Assembly: GCA_031367325.1 (NCBI GenBank)
Contig: JANLPQ010000035.1
Location: 1-64,000, forward strand
Length of the DNA stretch: 64,000 bases
Reading direction: 5' to 3'
Source: JAAFIP01 sp031367325
Lineage (GTDB): Bacteria; Pseudomonadota; Gammaproteobacteria; Burkholderiales; Burkholderiaceae_C
The position numbers and the translations under genes were made by a program. Positions 34,789 to 43,841 of the stretch are shown in pieces; within the stretch, counting starts at the first letter, position 1; the number at the start of each line of letters is the position of its first letter. A model generated the notes under the pieces. That model ran no database searches. It was not told the DNA's origin and worked only from the letters and a program-made list of their open reading frames with translations.

Positions 34789-36576
34789 ATGTCTACTATT
34801 TCTAAACGCAAATTTGACGTTGTCATTGTCGGCGCAGGCGGCTCGGGCATGCGTGCGTCGCTGCAGCTGGCACGCGCGGGCTTGAACGTGGCCGTGCTGA
34901 CCAAAGTGTTCCCTACGCGCAGCCACACGGTGGCTGCACAGGGCGGCATTGGCGCCAGCTTGGGCAACATGAATGAAGACAATTGGCACTACCACTTTTA
35001 TGACACCGTCAAAGGCAGTGACTGGCTGGGCGACCAAGACGCGATTGAGTTTATGTGCCGCGAAGCACCCAAGGTGGTGTACGACCTAGAGCACATGGGT
35101 ATGCCGTTTGACCGCAACCCCGATGGCACCATTTACCAGCGCCCATTTGGCGGCCACACCGCCAACTATGGCGAAAAAGCCGTCGAGCGTGCGTGTGCCG
35201 CTGCCGACCGCACTGGCCACGCCATGCTGCACACGCTGTACCAGCAAAACGTCAAAGCCAAAACTACTTTCTTTGTCGAATGGATGGCGCAAGACCTGAT
35301 CATGGATGCTGACGGCGAGTGCGTGGGCGTAAGCGCCATTGAAATGGAAACTGGCGAGCTGCATATTTTTGAAGCCAAGACCACGCTGATGGCTACCGGC
35401 GGTGCAGGCCGCATCTTCGCAGCGTCCACCAACGCGTTTATCAACACCGGCGACGGCCTAGGCATGGCCGCGCGCGCGGGCATTGCGCTGGAAGACATGG
35501 AGTTTTGGCAGTTTCACCCTACCGGCGTGGCCGGTGCAGGCGTGCTGCTCACCGAAGGGTGTCGTGGTGAAGGCGCTATTTTGCTGAACAGCAATGGCGA
35601 ACGCTTTATGGAGCGCTATGCCCCCACGCTAAAAGACTTGGCCCCACGCGACTTTGTCTCGCGCTGCATGGACCAAGAGATCAAAGAAGGCCGTGGCTGT
35701 GGGCCGAAGAAGGACTACATCCACTTAAAGCTTGACCACTTGGGCGCAGACACCATCCATAAGCGCCTACCTTCGGTGTACGAGATTGGGCATAACTTTG
35801 CCAACGTTGACATCACCAAAGAACCCATCCCTGTCGTGCCCACTATCCATTACCAAATGGGCGGCATACCTACCAACATCAACGGCCAAGTGGTGACGCA
35901 GAAAAATGGCGTGGACAACGCCGTGGTAGGCGGCCTGTATGCGGTGGGCGAATGCTCCTGTGTTAGCGTGCACGGCGCAAACCGTTTGGGCACTAACTCA
36001 TTGCTCGACTTGCTGGTATTTGGCCGCGCTGCGGGCAACCATATTGTCGACAACCACAGCAAAACTAAAACCCACAAACCCTTGCCTGCCGACGCTACAG
36101 CCAAAACCGAAGCGCGCCTGGCACGCTTGGACAGCAACCAAACCGGCGAATACGCCCAAGTGGTGGCCGACGACATTCGTGCAGCCATGCAACTGTACGC
36201 AGGCGTGTTCCGCACCCAGGCCACGCTGGACGAAGGCGTAGCCAAAATTGCTGAACTGCGCAAACGCGTAGAAGCCATTGGCCTGAAAGACAACTCCAAA
36301 ATCTTCAACACTGCCCGCATCGAAGCGCTAGAGGTGGAGAATTTGATCGAGTCTGCCGAAGCCACCATCGTGTCTGCCGCTGCCCGCAAAGAAAGCCGTG
36401 GCGCACACTCGGTAGCCGACTACGACGACACGCCAGAATTTCCGAACGGCCGCAACGACAAAGAGTGGCACAAGCACAGCCTTTGGTACAAAGAAGGCAA
36501 CCGCTTGAGCTACAAAGCAGTGCAGATGAAGCCGCTGACTGTTGAGTCAGTGGCTCTAAAGACACGTACTTTCTAA
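34789..36576 (+). CDS. sdhA: Succinate dehydrogenase flavoprotein subunit
   Basis: Oxidises succinate to fumarate with covalently bound FAD. VVIVGAGGSGMRASLQLARA is the FAD-binding loop; the FAD-linking histidine lies in RSHTVAAQGGIGA (about residue 45). HPTGVAGAGVLLTEGCRGEG and the active-site arginine region (SVHGANRLGTNSLLDL) are intact. 595 residues, standard. Confidence 0.97.
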   Translation: MSTISKRKFDVVIVGAGGSGMRASLQLARAGLNVAVLTKVFPTRSHTVAAQGGIGASLGNMNEDNWHYHFYDTVKGSDWLGDQDAIEFMCREAPKVVYDLEHMGMPFDRNPDGTIYQRPFGGHTANYGEKAVERACAAADRTGHAMLHTLYQQNVKAKTTFFVEWMAQDLIMDADGECVGVSAIEMETGELHIFEAKTTLMATGGAGRIFAASTNAFINTGDGLGMAARAGIALEDMEFWQFHPTGVAGAGVLLTEGCRGEGAILLNSNGERFMERYAPTLKDLAPRDFVSRCMDQEIKEGRGCGPKKDYIHLKLDHLGADTIHKRLPSVYEIGHNFANVDITKEPIPVVPTIHYQMGGIPTNINGQVVTQKNGVDNAVVGGLYAVGECSCVSVHGANRLGTNSLLDLLVFGRAAGNHIVDNHSKTKTHKPLPADATAKTEARLARLDSNQTGEYAQVVADDIRAAMQLYAGVFRTQATLDEGVAKIAELRKRVEAIGLKDNSKIFNTARIEALEVENLIESAEATIVSAAARKESRGAHSVADYDDTPEFPNGRNDKEWHKHSLWYKEGNRLSYKAVQMKPLTVESVALKTRTF

Positions 36577-36585
36577 GGAAACATC

Positions 36586-37290
36586 ATGGAAACACGCACC
36601 TTCAAAATCTACCGCTACGACCCCGATACCGACGCCAAGCCGTACATGCAAACTGTCAAGATTGAACTGGACGGCACTGAGCGCATGTTGCTAGACGTGC
36701 TGATGAAGCTCAAAGAGCAAGTGCCCAGCATTAGCTTTCGCCGCAGCTGCCGCGAAGGCGTGTGTGGGTCTGACGCGATGAACATCAACGGCAAGAACGG
36801 CCTAGCCTGCTTGACCAATATGCGCACGCTCAAAGGCGACATTACTTTAAAGCCGCTGCCCGGCCTGCCTGTGATTCGCGATTTGATTGTGGACATGACA
36901 CAGTTTTTCAAGCAGTACAACTCGATCAAGCCGTACTTGATGAACGACACCATTCCACCAGAGAAAGAGCGCCTGCAAAGCCCTGAGGAGCGCGACGAAT
37001 TGAACGGTTTGTACGAATGCATCTTGTGCGCCAGCTGCTCTACAGCCTGCCCCAGCTTTTGGTGGAACCCCGACAAGTTTGTCGGCCCTGCAGGCCTACT
37101 GCAAGCCTACCGCTTTATTGCCGACAGCCGCGACCAAGGCACCGCCGAGCGCCTGGACAACCTAGAAGACCCGTACCGCCTGTTTCGCTGCCACACCATC
37201 ATGAACTGTGTGGACGTGTGCCCTAAGGGCTTGAACCCTAGCTTGGCGATTGGAAAAATCAAGGAAATGATGGTGCTGCGCGCAGTCTAA
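36586..37290 (+). CDS. sdhB: Succinate dehydrogenase iron-sulfur subunit
   Basis: Carries electrons from FAD to quinone through [2Fe-2S], [4Fe-4S] and [3Fe-4S] clusters. The ferredoxin part has SCREGVCGSDAMNING, followed by the C-terminal cysteine motifs CILCASCSTACPSFWW and CHTIMNCVDVCPKGLNP. 234 residues. Nine bases after sdhA. Confidence 0.97.
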   Translation: METRTFKIYRYDPDTDAKPYMQTVKIELDGTERMLLDVLMKLKEQVPSISFRRSCREGVCGSDAMNINGKNGLACLTNMRTLKGDITLKPLPGLPVIRDLIVDMTQFFKQYNSIKPYLMNDTIPPEKERLQSPEERDELNGLYECILCASCSTACPSFWWNPDKFVGPAGLLQAYRFIADSRDQGTAERLDNLEDPYRLFRCHTIMNCVDVCPKGLNPSLAIGKIKEMMVLRAV

Positions 37291-37375
37291 GCTTATGGCC
37301 CCCACGCTTGTCACTTCGTGTACTGTGCTGCCCCCCATGGGGGCTAATTTCTCTTGGGGCGGCCCGGCGGGAAAT
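37290..37375 (+). repeat. Comamonad-type GC-rich spacer repeat
   Basis: Between sdhB and sdhE: CCCACGCTTGTCACTTCGTG, then CTGCCCCCCATGGGGGC (a palindrome) and CTTGGGGCGGCCCGGCGG. I recognise this arrangement from comamonad intergenic sequence generally; only one copy is seen in this window. It lies inside the sdh operon and would form a hairpin in the message just upstream of sdhE. Confidence 0.55.
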
Positions 37376-37377
37376 TT

Positions 37378-37692
37378 ATGACTGACCTCGTAGCCAGCAT
37401 CAACGCGCCAGACGGCTTGGACGCCAAGCTGGGCGAGCGCGAGCTGTCCAAGCTGCGTTGGCGCACACGCCGGGGCCTGCTGGAAAATGATCTCTTCATT
37501 GAGCGGTTTTTTAACAAATTCCAAAGCCAGCTTACCGTCAGGCACGCGAATAGTTTGAATGCTCTAATGGATTTATCAGACAATGATCTGTTAGATCTGC
37601 ATTTGAGCCGCAAAACACTCGCCCAGGTCAAGCCAGAGTTCGACACTGTCGACATTCAAGCCGTGTTAAATCTTCTGAAACAAAAAAGTTAA
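37378..37692 (+). CDS. sdhE: Succinate dehydrogenase assembly factor SdhE
   Basis: Helps attach FAD covalently to SdhA. The RGxxE motif is in RRGLLENDLFIERFF (about residues 29-43). ATG 37378 gives 104 residues, the usual size; an earlier in-frame start at 37354 lies inside the upstream palindromic repeat and is rejected. Positioned between sdhB and gltA as in most Burkholderiales. Confidence 0.92.
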   Translation: MTDLVASINAPDGLDAKLGERELSKLRWRTRRGLLENDLFIERFFNKFQSQLTVRHANSLNALMDLSDNDLLDLHLSRKTLAQVKPEFDTVDIQAVLNLLKQKS

Positions 37693-37747
37693 ATCATCCA
37701 GTTGGTTTGATCAACGCAAAATTTAAAACTAGTAAAGGTTCTCCCCC

Positions 37748-39058
37748 ATGAAGCTGTCCGATAACAAAGCCACCCTGTCGTTCTCTAACGGCAGCCCCAG
37801 CGTGGAGCTGCCCGTGTACCAAGGCAGTATCGGCCCTGATGTAGTCGACATTCGCAAGCTGTATGCGCAAACTGGCATGTTCACCTACGACCCCGGCTTT
37901 ATGAGTACGGCAGCCACGCAATCAGCCATCACCTACATTGACGGTGACAAAGGCGAGCTGCTGTACCGTGGCTACCCCATTGAGCAGCTAGCCACCAACT
38001 GTGACTTTTTAGAAACCTGCCACCTGCTGCTGTACGCTAATTTACCCAACGCTGAGCAGAAAAAAGACTTTACCAAGCGCGTCACCATGCACACCATGGT
38101 CAACGAGCAAATGCAGTTCTTCTTGCGCGGTTTTCGCCGCGATGCGCACCCGATGGCCATCATGACCGGCTTGGTCGGCGCACTGTCGGCCTTCTACCAT
38201 GACAGCACCGACATCACCAATGCCGAACACCGCGACATTTCTGCTATCCGCTTGATCGCCAAAATGCCCACTTTGGTCGCCATGGCTTACAAATACAGTG
38301 TGGGCCAGCCCTACATCTACCCCAAGAACGACCTGTCCTACGCTGGCAACTTCTTGCACATGATGTTTGCCACACCATGCGAAGAATACAAAGTCAACCC
38401 CGTGATAGAGCGGGCTGTAGACCGCATTTTCACCCTGCATGCTGACCACGAGCAAAATGCCTCTACGTCCACCGTACGCTTGTGCGGCAGCTCGGGTACC
38501 AACCCGTTTGCCGCCATCGCAGCCGGTGTCGCTTGCCTGTGGGGCCCGTCACATGGCGGTGCCAACGAAGCGGCTTTGAACATGCTGGAAGACATCCAAA
38601 AGATGGGCGGCGCAGCTAAAGTGGGGGAATTTATAGATAAGGTGAAAGACAAAAACTCTGGCGTCAAGCTAATGGGCTTTGGCCACCGCGTGTACAAAAA
38701 CTACGACCCGCGCGCCAAACTGATGCAAGAAACTTGCAAAGAAGTACTGGACGAGTTGGGCCTACACAACGACCCGTTATTTAAACTGGCCATGCAATTA
38801 GAAAAAATCGCCCTGGAAGACGACTACTTCGTACAACGCAAGCTGTACCCGAACGTCGATTTTTACAGCGGTATTGTGCAGCGCGCCATCGGCATCCCTG
38901 TCAGCATGTTCACCGCCATCTTCGCACTGGCACGCACTGTAGGCTGGATTGCGCAGCTCAACGAAATGATCGGCGACCCAGAGTATAAAATTGGCCGCCC
39001 ACGCCAGTTGTTTACCGGCTCGATCAAGCGTGACGTGCAGCCGATTGGCAAACGCTAA
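37748..39058 (+). CDS. gltA: Citrate synthase (type II)
   Basis: Condenses acetyl-CoA and oxaloacetate at the entry of the TCA cycle. Catalytic histidines in LHADHEQNAS and GPSHGGANEA, the CoA/substrate site in GFGHRVYKNYDPRA, and the C-terminal aspartate region are intact. 436 residues, hexameric Gram-negative type. Followed by an intrinsic terminator. Confidence 0.97.
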   Translation: MKLSDNKATLSFSNGSPSVELPVYQGSIGPDVVDIRKLYAQTGMFTYDPGFMSTAATQSAITYIDGDKGELLYRGYPIEQLATNCDFLETCHLLLYANLPNAEQKKDFTKRVTMHTMVNEQMQFFLRGFRRDAHPMAIMTGLVGALSAFYHDSTDITNAEHRDISAIRLIAKMPTLVAMAYKYSVGQPYIYPKNDLSYAGNFLHMMFATPCEEYKVNPVIERAVDRIFTLHADHEQNASTSTVRLCGSSGTNPFAAIAAGVACLWGPSHGGANEAALNMLEDIQKMGGAAKVGEFIDKVKDKNSGVKLMGFGHRVYKNYDPRAKLMQETCKEVLDELGLHNDPLFKLAMQLEKIALEDDYFVQRKLYPNVDFYSGIVQRAIGIPVSMFTAIFALARTVGWIAQLNEMIGDPEYKIGRPRQLFTGSIKRDVQPIGKR

Positions 39059-39081
39059 TTTTTACTGCGCCTCATAATCAG

Positions 39082-39112
39082 CCCGTTAATCTTGCAGATT
39101 AACGGGTTTTTT
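39082..39112 (+). terminator. Intrinsic terminator after gltA
   Basis: Perfect 10-bp stem (CCCGTTAATC with GATTAACGGG), loop TTGCA, then six T. It starts 23 bases after the gltA stop. Confidence 0.9.
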
Positions 39113-39123
39113 AATGGGTTTTT

Positions 39124-39984
39124 ATGAACTGTTCTTTGCTTAAACTCTACTGTACTCTCAGCTTTTCACTGTTCATTTGCGCTGCACCCGCGCTGGCTGA
39201 GACAAGTGCTCATCCGCCAAAAACTATTACGCGGTTGGTAGAAGCTGCGCCTGACAGGCTAGCGGGCGATTTGGTGGCGACGGTCTGCAGTCAGCTCACG
39301 GTGCCCTGCGCGCCCAGCTCTACCAAGGCATGGGTGCAAGCCCAGCGCAGCGACAGCCCGCTGTACTTGACTGACACGTCTACCCTGATGATGGTGATGC
39401 TGGACAAAACAACCCCGGCAGATACCCAGCGCGCGCAAGTGTGGATACTGGGCGGTTTTCAACATTCGCAATCCGACCATGACGGTTTGAATGCGCAAGG
39501 ACTAGAAATTTATCCCGCCCTGTACCCATTGCCACAAAGCACCGACGGCGCTTTTGCCATCGCCATCGTGGCGCAAAAAAGCGAAATGTACTCTGGTGGC
39601 GGTGCCTTTTTCAGCGTTGCAGACTTTGTTGCCTTAGAAACTAAACCAGCCGATGTTGGTTTGGCTTTCAGCCGTGCTTACTCAGCAGTGCCGTTCTCAT
39701 GCAGCAAAATGGTTAGAGCCTGCTTTGCTGAAAAAGAATACCAAAACTCGCGCCACTGCCACGATGAGTACGATGGCACGCTGCAAATTGTCTTGCCCGC
39801 TGCAGCAGCCACCCGCAAAGACTGGACTTTTGTATGGCGCGAAAACGAATGGCCTGCGCATGTTGCCAAATCTAAAACCCAATCAACGCGTACAAAATTT
39901 ACCTCGCCTTTTGGCGAACCTAAACAATGGCCAGCGCAGTTGCCCGATGCCGTACCGTTTTGTGGTGGAGGGCCACAGGGATAG
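39124..39984 (+). CDS. Secreted protein of unknown function
   Basis: Not recognised. A 286-residue protein with a clear signal peptide (LYCTLSFSLFICAAPALAE, cleavage near residue 25). The mature part has cysteines in VCSQLTVPC, PFSCSKMVRACFAE and HCHDEYDG that could form disulfides, and no other membrane segment. ATG 39124 directly follows the gltA terminator. Codon use resembles the neighbours, so it is probably a real resident gene. Confidence 0.7.
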   Translation: MNCSLLKLYCTLSFSLFICAAPALAETSAHPPKTITRLVEAAPDRLAGDLVATVCSQLTVPCAPSSTKAWVQAQRSDSPLYLTDTSTLMMVMLDKTTPADTQRAQVWILGGFQHSQSDHDGLNAQGLEIYPALYPLPQSTDGAFAIAIVAQKSEMYSGGGAFFSVADFVALETKPADVGLAFSRAYSAVPFSCSKMVRACFAEKEYQNSRHCHDEYDGTLQIVLPAAAATRKDWTFVWRENEWPAHVAKSKTQSTRTKFTSPFGEPKQWPAQLPDAVPFCGGGPQG

Positions 39985-40000
39985 ATAGATCAAACGCAAT

Positions 40001-40074
40001 ACGCTATAAATTACATAGCTGCTTGAGCAGGTTTTACGGCCTAAGACGACCAAAACGCCTATAAATTTCAGGCT
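40001..40074 (+). repeat. TAGCTGCTTGAGCA-family repeat, left of the gene remnant
   Basis: Forward copy: ACGCTATAAATTACATAGCTG, core and AGGTTTTACGGCC. Ends in AAACGCCTATAAATTTCAGG. Confidence 0.8.
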
Positions 40075-40081
40075 GCAATGA

Positions 40082-40273
40082 CTAGACACCACATTAGCGC
40101 CCACGCAAGACAAGTTTGCACTAGTTCATGGTTTTACCCATGCTGTTGGCAATGTCGCGACTGTCAGCACGCCCCAACTTGGCGCATGGATTAACCAACT
40201 CAACCATGGCGACACGATTGCGCCATGCAATTTTGGAGTGAGACATCTAATGCAATCACTCGCACAGCGCTAA
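40082..40273 (+). pseudogene. Start-less open frame between two repeat copies
   Basis: Frame without start codon: after a stop at 40079-40081 it reads L-D-T-T-L-A-P-T-Q-D-K-F-A and then LVHGFTHAVGNV, STPQLGAWINQLNHGD and FGVRHLMQSLAQR, ending at TAA 40271-40273. The residue mix looks like real protein rather than chance, but I do not recognise the family. It is bracketed by direct copies of the dispersed repeat (40001-40074 and 40275-40340), suggesting the 3' end of a lost gene. Confidence 0.35.
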
Positions 40274-40274
40274 T

Positions 40275-40340
40275 CACTATCAAATAAATAGCTGCTTGAG
40301 CAGGTCTTACTTGGGTTACTGGCGCATTTCAGTATAAATA
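40275..40340 (+). repeat. TAGCTGCTTGAGCA-family repeat, right of the gene remnant
   Basis: Forward copy: CACTATCAAATAAATAGCTG, core, AGGTCTTACTTGGGTTAC. The AT-rich sequence between it and 40464 holds nothing else that I can name. Confidence 0.82.
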
Positions 40341-40463
40341 ACTGCTGCTGAGCACCCTGCGCGCCCAATACATCTATTAGGGTGAACAATAAGACACAAA
40401 GCGGCATGTATCGGCTAAGGTGTTGGTTTTGCCAAATACGATAATTACTAGAGGAGTTTTTTC

Positions 40464-42143
40464 ATGCTCAAGCTTGACGCCAGCCATCTACCCCTACAAC
40501 GCGCCTACCGCTGGGAAAAGGAGCGCGCAAACGAGATTTTGTTCACCCAGCCCATGGGCAACGGCGTGGTCAAAGACTGGACTTGGGCACAGGCCATGGA
40601 CGAGTCGCGCCGCATGGCTACGCACCTGCAGTCGCTAGGCTACGAGCCTGGTGCACGCATCGCCATCATGAGTAAAAACACCGCATGGTGGCTCATGGCT
40701 GACCTGGCTATCTGGATGGCGGGCTACGTTAGCGTGCCGATCTACCCTAACTTGGTGGCCGAGACCGTGCGCCAAGTGCTGGCGCATTCTGAAACCAAAC
40801 TGTGCTTCGTGGGCAAGCTGGACGATTGGAAGTCGATGCAGCCCGGCATTCCTGAGGGCATGCCTTGCATCAGCACGCCGCTGTGCGATGCCAAAAATTT
40901 CTCTACCTGGGACGACATTATTAAAAAGTCCCAGCCGATGCAAGCTAGCCCCACCTTTGCTGGCGACGCCATGGCTACCATCATCTATACCTCGGGCACT
41001 ACGGGCATGCCCAAGGGTGCAGTACACGGCTTTGAATCATTTGCCTATACGGCAGCGGCTTTGGTGGACAACATCAAAACCAATGTGTCAGACCGCATGC
41101 TGTCCTACCTGCCGCTGGCCCACGTGGCTGAGCGCTGCTTGGTAGAAGCCCAATGTTTGTACCACGGCATGCGTATTTATTTTGCTGAAAGCTTGGATAC
41201 TTTTGTGTTTGACTTGCAGCGCGCACAGCCCACCATTTTCTTCTCAGTGCCGCGTCTGTGGGTGAAATTTCAGCAAGGCGTATTTGCCAAAATGCCTGCT
41301 AAAAAGCTGGACCGCTTGATGTCCATCCCCATTTTGGGCGGTATCGTTAAAAAGAAAATTTTAAAGCAGCTGGGCATGGACTCTATGCGCGTAGCAGGTA
41401 CGGGCGCCGCGCCACTGCCTCCCGAGGTCATGGTGTGGTACCGCAAGCTGGGCCTAGAGCTACTAGAAGGCTACGGCATGACCGAGCAGTTTGCCTTTGC
41501 CACGGCGTCTGCTCCCGGCACATCACGCATCGGCTATGTGGGCAGCGCCACTACCTGCTGCGAGGTGAAATTGTCTGACGCAGGCGAAGTGCTTACACGC
41601 GGGCCCGCGCACATGCAAGGCTATTTCAAAGAGCCCGAAAAAACGGCAGAAACCATGACGGCCGATGGTTGGCTGAAAACGGGCGACTTGGGGGTGATGG
41701 ACGAGCAGGGTCGTTTGAAAATTGTAGGCCGCGCCAAAGAGCAGTTTAAAACCAGCAAAGGCAAATATGTCTCGCCTGCGCCGATTGAAACCAAACTGAG
41801 CGCGTTTACCAAAATTGAGGCCTGCTTGGTGTCTGGCGTAGCCTTCCCCCAGCCGTTTGCACTGGCCATGCTGCCCGCTGGGCAGTGGGACGCGTTGAAA
41901 GCTGCAGACCCGCGCAAAGAATTCACAGCAGAGCTAGAAGCGCACCTCAAAGTAGTCAACGACACCCTAGACCCGCACGAGCGCCTAGATTTTGTGGTGG
42001 TGGTGCCGGAGCAGTGGACGGTAGAGTCTGGCTTTGTCACACCCACGCTGAAGATCAAACGCAATGTGGTGGAGAAGCACTATGGCGATCACTTTGAAAA
42101 CTGGGCCAAGGCGCGCAGCAAAGTGGTGTGGCATAGCGCTTAA
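40464..42143 (+). CDS. AMP-binding long-chain acyl-CoA synthetase
   Basis: Adenylates a carboxylic acid and transfers it to CoA; most similar in layout to long-chain fatty acid CoA ligases. P-loop YTSGTTGMPKGA (about residues 175-186), LSYLPLAHVAERC, FFSVPRLWVKFQ, GYGMTEQFAF and the hinge GDLGVMDEQGRLKIVGR are all present. 559 residues. ATG after a clear GAGGAG site. Chain-length preference cannot be judged. Stands alone between repeat-rich gaps. Confidence 0.88.
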   Translation: MLKLDASHLPLQRAYRWEKERANEILFTQPMGNGVVKDWTWAQAMDESRRMATHLQSLGYEPGARIAIMSKNTAWWLMADLAIWMAGYVSVPIYPNLVAETVRQVLAHSETKLCFVGKLDDWKSMQPGIPEGMPCISTPLCDAKNFSTWDDIIKKSQPMQASPTFAGDAMATIIYTSGTTGMPKGAVHGFESFAYTAAALVDNIKTNVSDRMLSYLPLAHVAERCLVEAQCLYHGMRIYFAESLDTFVFDLQRAQPTIFFSVPRLWVKFQQGVFAKMPAKKLDRLMSIPILGGIVKKKILKQLGMDSMRVAGTGAAPLPPEVMVWYRKLGLELLEGYGMTEQFAFATASAPGTSRIGYVGSATTCCEVKLSDAGEVLTRGPAHMQGYFKEPEKTAETMTADGWLKTGDLGVMDEQGRLKIVGRAKEQFKTSKGKYVSPAPIETKLSAFTKIEACLVSGVAFPQPFALAMLPAGQWDALKAADPRKEFTAELEAHLKVVNDTLDPHERLDFVVVVPEQWTVESGFVTPTLKIKRNVVEKHYGDHFENWAKARSKVVWHSA

Positions 42144-42309
42144 AGCGTAGTACTCGGGGTTGGTTACTCGGGTTGCGCGTGCGTCGCTGTGTTTGGTCTC
42201 TTTTGCCTTGCTGGGGAGTTGGTTGTTTGGTTAGCGCGCGCACTGGGTAACCGTACTTTTTTGCCTCGCCGGAGAGTTGGTTGCTTGGCTAACGGTATCG
42301 CCGGAGAGC

Positions 42310-42455
42310 TGGACTCGAGCCGGGCATCTCGCTGCAAAAATACTCCAAAAACACGCGCGAATGTTGATGGTTGCGAGGCTAGCTTTTGCACCGCGCGCCT
42401 GTCGTAGTATTTTTCATCGAGACGGACCCGACTCGTCACATTGTTCTTTGCGTGG
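42310..42455 (+). repeat. Larger degenerate repeat, copy B
   Basis: Plus-strand counterpart of the element at 33391-33600: CTCGCTGCAAAAA, ACTCC, AACACGCGCG, CGCGCGCCTGTCGTAG and ATTTTTCATCGA in the same order. The reading frame kept open in copy A is broken here. Confidence 0.55.
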
Positions 42456-42554
42456 GTTGAACAGCCCGTGCGCCGGTGAAAATTATTTGGTACTAGCCTT
42501 GTTGCCGTCACAGGCTTTCCGGTGACTACTGCTCGCGCGCAACCATCGTCGCAA

Positions 42555-42627
42555 GTGAGATAGCGTATGCCGACCGCCCGATTTCTGGTATCCCCAGTAT
42601 GAGGGCGGTTGGCATACGCTACCTCAC
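42555..42627. repeat. Long hairpin H4
   Basis: 25-bp arms (42555-42579 with 42603-42627) pair at 23 of 25 positions plus one G-T. The 23-nt loop can form CTGG/CCAG. The left flank TCGCAAG matches that of hairpins H1/H3, but the purine-rich core is absent. Possibly a core-less relative. Confidence 0.7.
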
Positions 42628-42795
42628 CACCCAGAGACTAAGCTGACGCGGCACGATCACGACCCAAGCCAGCCAAGCAGTGATGGAGCGCGACTTGCCT
42701 TGTCACCGCGGCTCACGATGCTAGAAAGTAAATCTTAAAAAGCACCAGAGAATTACCCAATCTCTAAAAACACCCACGCGAACCCTCAGGCAGCC

Positions 42796-43680
42796 TCAGT
42801 GCCCCGCCAACACCACCTGCAGCCGCGCTAACACCTCGGGCGCCATGTCGGCAGGCTGGGTGATTAGTGACGCTTGCAGTGCGGTGTGGGCGGCGGACGC
42901 TGGCTTCTCTGCCCCCAATATGCGCACCGCAGCCGCGGCAATCAGTTGCGCATTACCTGCATTTTTCATCAAATTGGCTATCGCCGTGTCTGCCGTTACA
43001 TGCGCCTCGCGCGGGTGCCAGCAGTCAAAATCTGTCACCATGGCCAGGCTGGCGTAGGCCATTTGCGCTTCTTTGGCCAGCTTGGCCTCGGGCATATTGG
43101 TCATGCCGATAATTTTTGCGCCCATACTGCGATACCAGTGCGACTCGGCCTGAGTTGAGAACTGCGGGCCTTCGATACACACGTAGGTGCCGCCGCGGTG
43201 CAGCGTAAAACCTGCCGCTTCAACCGATGTAGTTTGAGTTTGGCCTACGGCTCTGGCCAACACGTCGGCCAATAAGGGGCAAATCGGCTCTGCCAAGGAC
43301 GTATGGGCTACCGCACCCGCGCCAAAAAAGGTGCTTTCGCGCCGTTTGGTCAGGTCAATAAACTGGTCCGGCAGCACCATGTCCAGTGGTTTCATCTCTT
43401 CGCATAAGGAACCAACGGCAGACAACGAAATCACATATTTCACTCCAAACTTTTTAAGGGCATAAATATTGGCGCGGTAAGGTACCTCAGACGGAATTAA
43501 CCGGTGGCCTCTGCCGTGGCGTGCAATAAAAGCTACGCCTACGCCGTCAATCTCACCGGTTACCACTACATCCGAAGGTTTACCAAAAGGCGTGTCAATA
43601 TGGTGCTCTATGGCGCTGTGCAGCGCCTCCATGTTGTACAGGCCGCTGCCGCCGATGATGCCTACAGAAGTTTTTTGCAT
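42796..43680 (-). CDS. mtnP: 5'-Methylthioadenosine phosphorylase (PNP family)
   Basis: Phosphorolyses 5'-methylthioadenosine to adenine and 5-methylthioribose-1-phosphate. VGIIGGSGLYNM at residues 6-17, phosphate-binding RHGRGH (about 54), and MTNMPEAKLAKEA with the purine-site TDFDCWH are family marks. 294 residues. Divergent from arsS across 161 bases. Because the ArsS product is a 5'-substituted adenosine, this enzyme or a variant of it could release adenine from the arsenic nucleoside; that is inference. It may equally serve ordinary methionine salvage. Confidence 0.9.
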   Translation of the reverse strand: MQKTSVGIIGGSGLYNMEALHSAIEHHIDTPFGKPSDVVVTGEIDGVGVAFIARHGRGHRLIPSEVPYRANIYALKKFGVKYVISLSAVGSLCEEMKPLDMVLPDQFIDLTKRRESTFFGAGAVAHTSLAEPICPLLADVLARAVGQTQTTSVEAAGFTLHRGGTYVCIEGPQFSTQAESHWYRSMGAKIIGMTNMPEAKLAKEAQMAYASLAMVTDFDCWHPREAHVTADTAIANLMKNAGNAQLIAAAAVRILGAEKPASAAHTALQASLITQPADMAPEVLARLQVVLAGH

Positions 43681-43737
43681 ATTTTTCTCATTTAGTTTAT
43701 GAAAATTTTAATCGACGCAGCGTGTACTCTGGCCAGC

Positions 43738-43767
43738 TTGGGCAATATCCACAAACCACTGTAATAA
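43738..43767 (+). promoter_or_regulatory. Candidate promoter of the arsenosugar operon
   Basis: TTGGGC (43738-43743), an 18-base spacer and TAATAA (43762-43767), about 75 bases before the arsS ATG. A good ribosome site (AAAAGGAAC) precedes the ATG. No ArsR operator could be recognised and no arsR gene is in the window. Confidence 0.35.
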
Positions 43768-43841
43768 TACGTTCAGTCGCAGCGACTAGGTAAGCATAGA
43801 AATAATGACCGTCGACCTGCACTACTTGTAAAAGGAACCCT

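Larger units (their letters stand above)
42144..42795. other. 652-base gene-free region with repeats and a hairpin
   Basis: Between the convergent acyl-CoA ligase and mtnP genes. Holds copy B of the larger degenerate repeat (42310-42455), two near-direct GAGAGTTGGTTG-type segments around 42215 and 42274, and the long hairpin H4 (42555-42627). No coding frame that I can support. Confidence 0.65.

Noticed and set aside
42189..42525. Overlapping frames on both strands after the acyl-CoA ligase gene
   Set aside because: Mutually overlapping, no family match, and located in repeat sequence.
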